A DNA stretch of 5,106 nt from Candidatus Heimdallarchaeota archaeon (GTDB lineage: Archaea; Asgardarchaeota; Heimdallarchaeia; Hodarchaeales; S146-22). Of the stretch, positions 1 through 5,106 are shown one piece after another (position 1 is the first letter of the stretch; every line of letters begins with the position of its first letter). The stretch is taken from contig WAPZ01000765.1 in assembly GCA_015520535.1 (NCBI GenBank), forward strand, positions 1 to 5,106, read 5' to 3'. The notes under the pieces were generated by a model. That model did no database searches. It was not told where the DNA came from and saw only the letters and a program-made list of their open reading frames with translations. The position numbers and the translations under genes are program-made.

Positions 1-535
1 CTAACCAAAAATAGAACGAGCGCCAAAATTGACCGCCAAATAAGAAGCCTAAAACTGCACCAATACCCATACATGCCATGATTGCGGCATTGGCAAAACC
101 ACGGTTTTTGGGATACTCCTCCGCAATGATGGCAAAAGTGCTGATACGCATGGTAGAATTTGCAATCCCTAACAGCAGACGGGCAATTATTAATCCGATA
201 AAAAATGAAAAACTTAAGTGAAAAAGCAACGAACCCATCATGAGCATAAAAAAACCAGCATATAAGAAATATTCACGGAGGCGAGAGTATTCGTCCAATA
301 AGTATCCCAGTGGGAACAATGATACCACCGCACTGAAAAAATATGCACTTAAAACTAGAGCTAATTCTAATTCCGACCAATTAAATACAAACGTCATTTC
401 AGCAACAGCTGGTATTACAGATACGCTATTTGCAGTGTCTAACAATGCAATTACAGCTGTCAAAAATAAGAGCATTTGTTTTCTTGGATTCCATTCAAGG
501 TTATTTTTCAGTGCAAAAAAATTAATTTTTGTCAT
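1..535 (-). CDS. MFS transporter, N-terminal part (cut by left edge)
   Basis: Integral membrane protein of the major facilitator superfamily, probably a proton-coupled exporter of the drug:H+ antiporter type; the substrate cannot be read. I translated the minus strand by hand: 178 codons are present and the frame is open to the window edge. Hydrophobic segments lie at about residues 21-42, 58-80, 88-108, 111-135 and 147-169, with a sixth starting near 172. Between helices 2 and 3 is the MFS loop motif A, read as G77-YLLD-EYSRLR with D81, R85 and R87. A D1-like motif LLDTANSVSVIP lies in helix 1. Helix 4 carries RLLLG (119-123) and helix 5 a glycine-rich GIGAVLGFLFGG (157-168), resembling antiporter motif C but without its proline. 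The start is uncertain: ATG at 535 gives a short cytoplasmic N-terminus and has a weak AGGCG upstream, while in-frame ATGs at 580 and 574 would add 15 or 13 residues. It is divergent from the amidotransferase gene. The family is secure; the drug-exporter label is inference. Confidence 0.85.
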   Translation of the reverse strand, partial: MTKINFFALKNNLEWNPRKQMLLFLTAVIALLDTANSVSVIPAVAEMTFVFNWSELELALVLSAYFFSAVVSLFPLGYLLDEYSRLREYFLYAGFFMLMMGSLLFHLSFSFFIGLIIARLLLGIANSTMRISTFAIIAEEYPKNRGFANAAIMACMGIGAVLGFLFGGQFWRSFYFWL

Positions 536-679
536 TTCATCGCCTATCTGTGCATCTTGTGCAATTATGATCATTTCCATTCTGAACAAAAATTCTGTTA
601 AATCCTTTTATGTTGTTTAATTAAAAAATCACTTTAATGCGTAATTTTGAGCGTTTTTTAGAGAAATAACGTGAGCTTT
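536..679. promoter_or_regulatory. Divergent promoter region between transporter and amidotransferase genes
   Basis: Non-coding stretch between two divergent starts (its leftmost part is coding if the transporter starts at 580). It is AT-rich and has no other convincing gene. At its centre is a perfect 10-base palindrome, TTTAATTAAA, at 616-625. An archaeal TATA element there would put the rightward start of transcription near 645-650, leaving a leader of about 30-35 bases before the ATG at 680. The leftward start would fall near 590-596. On the minus strand the element is preceded by purine-rich AAAGTGA, which resembles a BRE (the TFB recognition element). Shared use in both directions is inference from symmetry and spacing only. 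Confidence 0.4.
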
Positions 680-2233
680 ATGTGTGGAATTGCAGCAATC
701 ATTACAAAGAATAAAGTACAAGTGGCTAAAGATAGATTATTACTCATGCTTGAAACGTTAAAACATCGAGGTCCCGATTACTCAAATTGGAAGTCTTTCA
801 GCATCGATTCGTTTACAGTATTACTAGGAGCCAATAGGTTAGCTATAGTTGGGACAGAACATCAACCAATTCATGAAAATAACCTCACATTAGTTGGTAA
901 TGGTGAAATCTATAATTACAAAGAATACATCTGCCCCCCACAATCAGATTTACGAAGTCTTCTAAAACTTTATCAACAAATACCACAGAATAATAATACG
1001 CATACCCTTCTCAAAGAATTTGGGAATCTGTTATTTAAAAAAATCGATGGCTTCTATAGTTTTATTTTAGTTGACCAAAATCACGGGCGAATAATTATTG
1101 GGCGAGACTGGCCGGGACAAGCTCCACTTTATTATGGATACAAGGACAGCACTATCGTTTTTGGTTCTGAAGTAAAAGCACTAAATAGGATTGGAATAAA
1201 AAGATTCAAACGAATTAAACCGGGAACGCTTTCTCTAATCACCCGAGATTTAGCACTTGAAACCTCCTTTATGCCTTATTATCAAATGTTTACGCAATGG
1301 AAACAGACCACTGAGGAATCAATACAACAATCGCCTTCATATGATACCGCAAAAGTACAACTGACCCACTTATTGACCACCGCAATTAAAAAAAGAATAC
1401 CTACAGTCTCCTATGCCGTCTTTCTAAGCGGTGGAATCGATTCCTCTCTTCTAACACTCTTAACAAAAAAGATTTCAGAAAAATTTTCACTTGAAGTTCC
1501 TTGTGTGATTAGTGTCGGAACTAAAAGCGCCAAAGATATCAAATTCGCTGAAAAATTTATTCATACGTTTAAACTAAACTTTTTCCCTATTTTGATCAAC
1601 GAAAACATCATAGAGCATGAGTTACCAAGGATAATACATGCTATAGAAACAACTAATGCAACTTCGGTTGCCATTGCAGCACCACTTTATTTTGCTGCCC
1701 AAATGGCAAAAGAACTAGGCATTAAAGTCGCATTTACCGGACAAGGAGCTGATGAATTATTTATCGGTTACTCTCATTATCGTAAACATTTGACTAATAC
1801 ATCACATCCCATAAATCGAACACCACAAACTCTACAAGACCTTATTATAGACGAAATAATCAAAATTAGCAGCAGAAATCTAGAACGTGATAATAAAACA
1901 CTCATGGCACAGTCCGTAGAACCACGGCTTCCCTATCTCGACGTAAAATTGGTAAATTATGTGATCCAGTTACCACTACATTTTAAAATTGTTAAGGACA
2001 ATCACACCAACACTTGGCTCACAAAAAGGATTTTAAAAGACATTGCAGCTAAAGAAGGACTAGATCTCAGCATCATTCAAAGAAAGAAAACCGCTGCTCA
2101 GTATGGTTCCGGAATAATGAAACTTTTAAAAAAAGTGGCAAAGAAAAATGGATTTAAATTTTTAAAGGATTATTTTGAATGGATCGCAAAGAAACACGAC
2201 ATTGATTGGGTTATTGAAACCAAATTTCGTTAA
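680..2233 (+). CDS. Glutamine-hydrolysing asparagine synthetase family protein (AsnB/ASNSD1-like)
   Basis: Predicted cytosolic two-domain enzyme, 517 residues. The N-terminal class II glutaminase would release ammonia from glutamine, and the C-terminal ATP-pyrophosphatase domain would activate aspartate to make asparagine. Glutaminase signatures: Cys2 in MCGI, RGPD 30-33, N52-R53, NGEIYN 74-79, and SD at 89-90, matching the glutamine-binding Asp. GRDWPGQAPLYYG (141-153) and FGSEVKAL (161-168) close the domain. Synthetase signatures: PP-loop SGGIDSS 250-256, IET 322-324, GQGADELFIGY 354-364 (usually GEG rather than GQG), EPRLPYLD 414-421, and RKK...QYGSG 468-478. An in-frame GTG at 671 would place MSF before the catalytic Met-Cys. 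ATG at 680 is preferred because Cys2 must become N-terminal after Met removal; GTGAG lies 4 bases upstream of it. From memory, the block ISSRN-LERDN (396-405) and the AQYGSG tail recall archaeal synthetases and eukaryotic ASNSD1, so true asparagine synthesis is likely but unproven. The stop abuts the convergent thiolase gene. Confidence 0.9.
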   Translation: MCGIAAIITKNKVQVAKDRLLLMLETLKHRGPDYSNWKSFSIDSFTVLLGANRLAIVGTEHQPIHENNLTLVGNGEIYNYKEYICPPQSDLRSLLKLYQQIPQNNNTHTLLKEFGNLLFKKIDGFYSFILVDQNHGRIIIGRDWPGQAPLYYGYKDSTIVFGSEVKALNRIGIKRFKRIKPGTLSLITRDLALETSFMPYYQMFTQWKQTTEESIQQSPSYDTAKVQLTHLLTTAIKKRIPTVSYAVFLSGGIDSSLLTLLTKKISEKFSLEVPCVISVGTKSAKDIKFAEKFIHTFKLNFFPILINENIIEHELPRIIHAIETTNATSVAIAAPLYFAAQMAKELGIKVAFTGQGADELFIGYSHYRKHLTNTSHPINRTPQTLQDLIIDEIIKISSRNLERDNKTLMAQSVEPRLPYLDVKLVNYVIQLPLHFKIVKDNHTNTWLTKRILKDIAAKEGLDLSIIQRKKTAAQYGSGIMKLLKKVAKKNGFKFLKDYFEWIAKKHDIDWVIETKFR

Positions 2234-3412
2234 TTAGCGTTCAAAAACTGCAGTAACTGCGTTTCCTCCACCTAAACAAATGGTTTCTAAACCACGAGTT
2301 GCATCACGGCGGATCATTTCATAGATGAGGGTAACTGCAATTCTAGCACCACTAGCACCGAGCGGATGTCCTAACGCAACAGCACCACCGTTCACATTAA
2401 AAATTTCATCCGGGATGCCTAAACTTCGTTGAACAGCAATAGATGCTGTAGCAAAGGCTTCATTATGTTCGATTAAATCAAAATCATCTATTTTATAATT
2501 ATATTTTTCAAATAATTTTTTCACACCCACAATTGGTGCTTCCATCACTAATCTTGGCTCCACGCCGGCAGTGTTATAAGGTCCAATGTATGCCATTGGT
2601 TCTAAACCATATTCTTGTGCCTTTTTCTCTGACATAACTAAAACCGCTGCAGCTCCATCGTTTAATGGCGACGCATTTCCCGCTGTTACAATGCCATTCT
2701 TTCGAAAAACGGGCTTTAACTTTTGTAGTTTCTCAAAACTGGTATTTGGTCGTGGACTTTCATCTTTATCCAGTAAGGTGATTGTTTCCCCTTTTTCTTC
2801 TACCGTCACTGGAACAATTTCCTCGTCAAACTTTCCGGCTTTTTGTGCCGCTACTGCTTTCTGATGACTCCATAACGCAAAACGGTCAGCTTCTTCACGG
2901 GTAATATTATGGCGTTCAGCTACTATCTCCCCAGTTTCACCCATGATTATGTTATGGTAGGGGTCGATTAAACCATCATATTCCAATGCATCATATAAAA
3001 TATCATTACCATAAACATATCCCTGACGTGCCCGCTTCAAAAGGTAAGGTGCTTGCGACATGTTTTCCATTCCGCCAGCTACTATAACTTCAAAGTCACC
3101 AGCCTTTATAGCTTGAGCTGCCAATGTAATTGCCTTAAGTCCCGAGCCACATACCTTATTTATTGTGACTGCAGCAACTTCATATGGCAAACCACCATAC
3201 AAGGCAGCTTGTCGTGCTGGAGCTTGACCTAAACCTGCTTGTAATACACATCCCATAATTACCTCTTCGACATCCTTAGGTTCGATATTAGCGCGTCGTA
3301 CCACCTCGCGAACTACTATTGAACCTAACTTTGTTGCCGGAATACTGCTTAAAGAACGATTAAATTTACCAACTGGCGTTCTAGCGGCTGAAACAATAAC
3401 TGGTCTATTCAT
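2234..3412 (-). CDS. Acetyl-CoA C-acetyltransferase (thiolase II)
   Basis: Cytosolic thiolase of the AtoB/PhaA type, 392 residues, full length for the family. It interconverts two acetyl-CoA with acetoacetyl-CoA plus CoA, an entry step to mevalonate or butanoate chemistry and the last step of beta-oxidation. All catalytic elements are visible: nucleophile Cys88 in NKVCGSG, N317 in EHNEAFA, H349 in ALGHPLGASGAR, and the acid/base C379 in CLGGG. These sit within one residue of the Zoogloea enzyme numbering (C89, N316, H348, C378). RTPVGKF at 11-17, GGMENMS at 113-119 and NASPLNDGAAA at 246-256 are also typical. The ATG at 3412 is chosen over the in-frame GTG at 3421 because GAGGTGA ends 5 bases upstream of it and overlaps that GTG. 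The protein looks like the stand-alone bacterial-type thiolase. No DUF35 partner or HMG-CoA synthase, common beside archaeal mevalonate thiolases, is in the window. The physiological direction (degradative or biosynthetic) cannot be told. Confidence 0.95.
   Translation of the reverse strand: MNRPVIVSAARTPVGKFNRSLSSIPATKLGSIVVREVVRRANIEPKDVEEVIMGCVLQAGLGQAPARQAALYGGLPYEVAAVTINKVCGSGLKAITLAAQAIKAGDFEVIVAGGMENMSQAPYLLKRARQGYVYGNDILYDALEYDGLIDPYHNIIMGETGEIVAERHNITREEADRFALWSHQKAVAAQKAGKFDEEIVPVTVEEKGETITLLDKDESPRPNTSFEKLQKLKPVFRKNGIVTAGNASPLNDGAAAVLVMSEKKAQEYGLEPMAYIGPYNTAGVEPRLVMEAPIVGVKKLFEKYNYKIDDFDLIEHNEAFATASIAVQRSLGIPDEIFNVNGGAVALGHPLGASGARIAVTLIYEMIRRDATRGLETICLGGGNAVTAVFER
2490..2521 (+). 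terminator. Possible U-rich 3' end for the amidotransferase transcript
   Basis: The amidotransferase gene has no intergenic space for a terminator because its stop touches the thiolase stop. The first strongly T-rich stretch on the plus strand downstream is here, about 260 bases inside the thiolase gene read antisense, with T runs of 4, 5 and 6. Archaeal termination generally uses U-rich tracts without a hairpin. This is a weak candidate, since the stretch also encodes the thiolase residues around 299-309. Confidence 0.15.
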
Positions 3413-3417
3413 AACAG

Positions 3418-3424
3418 TCACCTC
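3418..3424 (-). promoter_or_regulatory. Shine-Dalgarno site fixing the thiolase start
   Basis: On the minus strand GAGGTGA is followed by a 5-base spacer (CTGTT) and ATG at 3412. The alternative in-frame GTG at 3421 lies inside this site and lacks a comparable upstream site, so the site decides the start codon. Confidence 0.75.
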
Positions 3425-3437
3425 TGTTTTTTGAATC

Positions 3438-3476
3438 AGAAAGAAAGAAGAAACAAAAATATTTGTGTTAACAAAT
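3438..3476 (-). terminator. Hairpin plus pyrimidine tract after the GTPase gene
   Basis: In the direction of the GTPase transcript, beginning 25 bases past its stop, there is a 6-bp stem (ATTTGT and ACAAAT, window 3471-3476 and 3461-3466) with a 4-base loop. It is followed by a T-rich pyrimidine tract, ATTTTTGTTTCTTCTTTC, running to about 3440. This could end the GTPase mRNA, although the stem is almost all A-T. The tract lies about 15 bases before the thiolase ribosome site, so it may instead be leader sequence within one operon. Confidence 0.35.
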
Positions 3477-3500
3477 CATGTTAAATTGAGATGGAACGTT

Positions 3501-4781
3501 TTACGTTTTGAATTTATCTTTTTTCTGTGCTGAGCGGGATTCAATTGCTTTGATTCGTTCCAAAACCGATAACGAGTTAAAGAAGGAGAATTCTTCGCTA
3601 TCTTTCTCCTTTTCTGCCATTATTTTCGCAATTTTCTTGTTTTTTTCTTCAATTAAGTCACGAACTGTTCTTCGTCGTCGTTTTGTGGTATCTTTGATAG
3701 AATCCTTTGTAGATGCATGCGAAACTATTTCTGAGGGGCGAGTCGGTATTTTTCTTTCAAGTGGTTTTGGTGTTAACTCATCTATAAGTTTTTTCAATCG
3801 TTGAAACAACCAATTCGAATCAACGACTGGGACGCCACCCCATTGATCTTCTTTTTGCAACTCTTTCATTCGTGTTCGTGTTAATTTTATAGCTTCTTCC
3901 GCAATATATTGAATCAAAAAGTCATTATCCTCTTCATTGCAGATTATAAGACAACTAAGATCATCATCGCTAATCTTGACTAATTTATAAGATTGATGCG
4001 TCTTTTCTGATGAAAAGACAAAAGATTTGATTCGGTCGCCACCAATCTGCGACGTAAATTGTTCTAAGGCACTATATAATCCCGATATCATTAACGGATC
4101 GTCAATTTCGGCATTTTCCATAAAATTGACCGCTGCTAACGGCTTATCTCCTTTTGCTTGGTTTTGTTTTCCTGTGACCGACAAATATTCATCAGTGTGG
4201 GTGATGGCAATGCTACTATCGGACTTATATACATACAAGCGATAAATATGGAGGTTCGGTATTTCTTGAACACCGGTTAACTTACGGGCTAACCAATCAA
4301 AGGCTTCATCAATCCCCTCTCCCGTTTTTGCCGATATGGGAAAGATTCGCAATCCAACAATGTCTAACATATCATAAACTTCAGTTAAATTAAGAACCGG
4401 AATTAAATCATCTATAGATAAAGCTTCCGGCAAGTCTTGCTTGTTTGCTAAAATTAGGAGAGGTGCTCGCCTCATCCAACCAACAACAAATAATAAGGTA
4501 TCACGAGCTTTCGGAAGCAGTTTTTGGTCCGCTGCATCAATAACAAAAATAACAGCATGAGAGTTCGGTATTATTTGGCGCCAAAAGGTGTGAATAAAAA
4601 CATCATGCCCTCCCGCATCGAACACTTGTATTTCTATGCCTCGATATGTAAAATGCTCGACATCAAAACCCATAGTCGGCTTTGTTTCCCTAAATTCATG
4701 ACGGACTAACTGATGCAATAATGTGGTTTTTCCCGCACCCACAAGACCAACGATTGCGATACGATATTTTGGTTCCGGCAT
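3501..4781 (-). CDS. Arf/Sar1-type small GTPase fused to a longin-like domain and charged tail
   Basis: Predicted GTP-binding switch protein, 426 residues against about 180 for a free Arf. The G domain (about 1-170) has every Ras-superfamily motif in Arf form: P-loop GLVGAGKT 12-19, switch I KPTMGFDVE 34-42 with T36, G3 DAGGH 55-59, WR at 67-68, G4 NKQDLPEA 113-120, and G5 SAKTGEG 150-156. The catalytic position that is Gln71 in Arf1 is His59 here, as in Sar1. Residues about 177-310 alternate as predicted strand, strand, helix (228-246), strand, strand, helix (286-310), resembling a longin/profilin-like fold. VDSNWLFQRLKKLIDEL (320-336) is a further helix. Residues 338-372 are low-complexity and polar, ending in basic KRRRR (367-371), then a lysine/glutamate-rich helix to the end. 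The start ATG has GAGGT 6 bases upstream. There is no Gly2, Arf-type amphipathic leader or transmembrane segment. It lies upstream of the thiolase, same strand. The GTPase call is secure; the longin-like call rests on predicted strand order. A role in membrane or trafficking-like signalling is inference. Confidence 0.92.
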   Translation of the reverse strand: MPEPKYRIAIVGLVGAGKTTLLHQLVRHEFRETKPTMGFDVEHFTYRGIEIQVFDAGGHDVFIHTFWRQIIPNSHAVIFVIDAADQKLLPKARDTLLFVVGWMRRAPLLILANKQDLPEALSIDDLIPVLNLTEVYDMLDIVGLRIFPISAKTGEGIDEAFDWLARKLTGVQEIPNLHIYRLYVYKSDSSIAITHTDEYLSVTGKQNQAKGDKPLAAVNFMENAEIDDPLMISGLYSALEQFTSQIGGDRIKSFVFSSEKTHQSYKLVKISDDDLSCLIICNEEDNDFLIQYIAEEAIKLTRTRMKELQKEDQWGGVPVVDSNWLFQRLKKLIDELTPKPLERKIPTRPSEIVSHASTKDSIKDTTKRRRRTVRDLIEEKNKKIAKIMAEKEKDSEEFSFFNSLSVLERIKAIESRSAQKKDKFKT

Positions 4782-4787
4782 ATATGA

Positions 4788-4792
4788 ACCTC
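4788..4792 (-). promoter_or_regulatory. Shine-Dalgarno site of the GTPase gene
   Basis: On the minus strand GAGGT, within AGAGGTT, precedes the ATG at 4781 by a 6-base spacer. It supports that start and shows leadered translation for this gene. Confidence 0.65.
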
Positions 4793-4838
4793 TGCGTCAT
4801 CAAAAATAAAAATTTACAGATAAATAATTCAAGTTATC

Positions 4839-4849
4839 ATATTTAAAAA
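4839..4849 (-). promoter_or_regulatory. TATA-like element upstream of the GTPase gene
   Basis: On the minus strand TTTTTAAATAT lies 57-67 bases upstream of the start codon. Archaeal spacing would put transcription start near 4815, giving a leader of roughly 34 bases that contains the ribosome site. The whole stretch is A-T rich and a second similar string, TTTTTAAAAT, lies just upstream at 4851-4860, so the exact element is uncertain. Confidence 0.35.
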
Positions 4850-4875
4850 TATTTTAAAAATCTATCGAAATAATA

Positions 4876-4897
4876 TCATTTTCATGAAATAAAATGA
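4876..4897. repeat. Inverted repeat with nested palindrome, possible operator
   Basis: TCATTTT (4876-4882) and AAAATGA (4891-4897) are perfect 7-base inverted arms. Nested between and overlapping them is a perfect 10-base palindrome, TTTCATGAAA (4880-4889). It sits about 27 bases upstream of the TATA-like element of the GTPase gene, where an activator could bind. In such A-T rich sequence chance occurrence is plausible. Confidence 0.3.
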
Positions 4898-4936
4898 CTC
4901 AATTATTGACCTAATTACGTTATTTCTTCAGGCTTT

Positions 4937-4961
4937 AAAAGATTAACGGAAATGATCTTTT
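4937..4961 (-). terminator. Weak hairpin just after the stop of the right-edge gene
   Basis: On the minus strand, 7 bases after the TAG of the partial gene, AAAAGAT and ATCTTTT form a 7-bp inverted repeat around an 11-base loop. The T run is inside the right arm rather than after it. It could mark the 3' end of that transcript, but the stem has only one G-C pair. Confidence 0.25.
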
Positions 4962-4968
4962 TTGATAA

Positions 4969-5106
4969 CTAAAACGGCTCTTGCCAGTCTTCCCATACTA
5001 TGGTTAAGCCAAAGGCATTCATTAAATCGTGAAGATCGTAATCAAAATATTTTTTTCGCTCTTCATTCAGCATTTGTTGAACGTGCTCATCTTGTGCCGC
5101 TAATTC
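4969..5106 (-). CDS. Unrecognised protein, C-terminal 45 residues (cut by right edge)
   Basis: The minus-strand frame is open from the right window edge to TAG at 4971-4969. The 45 readable residues are polar and acidic with a probable helix (about residues 1-19, containing EERKKYFDYD), then LHDLMNAFGLTIVWED and the C-terminal end WQEPF. Amino acid composition and codon use look like a real protein rather than noise, and the gene shares strand with the GTPase 187 bases downstream. No membrane segment or catalytic motif is visible and I do not recognise the family. A short gene starting at an internal ATG (residue 12 or 29 of the fragment) cannot be excluded. Confidence 0.6.
   Translation of the reverse strand, partial: ELAAQDEHVQQMLNEERKKYFDYDLHDLMNAFGLTIVWEDWQEPF

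Noticed and set aside
240..620. Plus-strand open frame of 126 codons
   Set aside because: It lies antisense over the MFS transporter, whose translation has clear helices and motifs. The plus-strand product is rich in Ser, Asn and Lys, with no recognisable domain.
2250..2265. Short GCAGT/ACTGC repeat after the amidotransferase stop as an intrinsic terminator
   Set aside because: The arms are five bases around a one-base loop, no T tract follows, and the site lies in conserved thiolase codons encoding its C-terminal residues.
2586..2864. Plus-strand open frame inside the thiolase gene
   Set aside because: It is the antisense shadow of a strongly conserved thiolase region, and its Ser/Phe-rich product has no domain.
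3413..3421. Upstream GTG start for the thiolase (adds three residues)
   Set aside because: The GTG falls inside the GAGGTGA ribosome site that is well spaced for ATG at 3412, and the family normally starts close to the first strand.
3508..3804. Plus-strand open frame opposite the GTPase tail
   Set aside because: Its Ser/Phe-rich product is what the reverse of a Lys/Glu-rich coding region gives; there is no independent support.
4027..4245. Plus-strand open frame opposite the longin-like region
   Set aside because: It is an antisense shadow of the GTPase gene with no recognisable motif.
4524..4709. Plus-strand open frame opposite the G domain
   Set aside because: It is antisense to the conserved G1-G3 region of the GTPase.
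4782..4968. Small gene or structured RNA in the gap between the GTPase and the right-edge gene
   Set aside because: No open frame of useful length, no G-C rich fold and no tRNA-like motif is visible; the stretch reads as A-T rich promoter and 3' region.

Overview
This is an AT-rich, gene-dense window. It most probably comes from an archaeon, and the best single guess is an Asgard archaeon. The main clue is the gene at 3501..4781 (minus strand). It encodes a canonical Arf/Sar1-type small GTPase domain joined to a second alpha/beta domain and a charged tail. Arf-family GTPases with accessory longin- or roadblock-like domains are a hallmark of Asgard genomes. Dense packing, Shine-Dalgarno-type sites, an archaeal-looking asparagine synthetase homologue and TATA-like elements fit this. 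The assignment is inference from protein character; no rRNA, tRNA or other marker gene is present.

Layout, left to right. (1) 1..535, minus: N-terminal part of a major facilitator superfamily (MFS) transporter, cut by the left edge. (2) 536..679: divergent intergenic region with a perfect TTTAATTAAA palindrome that could serve as a TATA element in either direction. (3) 680..2233, plus: class II glutamine amidotransferase/asparagine synthetase, best started at the internal ATG so that the catalytic Cys is residue 2. (4) 2234..3412, minus: complete acetyl-CoA acetyltransferase (thiolase), meeting gene 3 tail to tail with no intergenic base. (5) 3413..3500: short gap with a small hairpin and a pyrimidine tract on the minus strand. 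(6) 3501..4781, minus: Arf-like GTPase fused to a longin-like domain and a basic, helical tail. (7) 4782..4968: AT-rich non-coding gap with a TATA-like element and two inverted repeats. (8) 4969..5106, minus: last 45 codons of an unrecognised protein, cut by the right edge.

The window does not look like one pathway. The transporter and amidotransferase are divergent neighbours that could share a control region. The GTPase and thiolase lie in the same direction 88 bases apart, but the thiolase has its own ribosome binding site and a possible terminator lies between them, so co-transcription is uncertain. No mobile element, CRISPR array or structural RNA gene was seen. The item most worth following up is the GTPase fusion: a Sar1-like switch II histidine in an Arf-like G domain, covalently joined to what looks like a longin-type partner fold.
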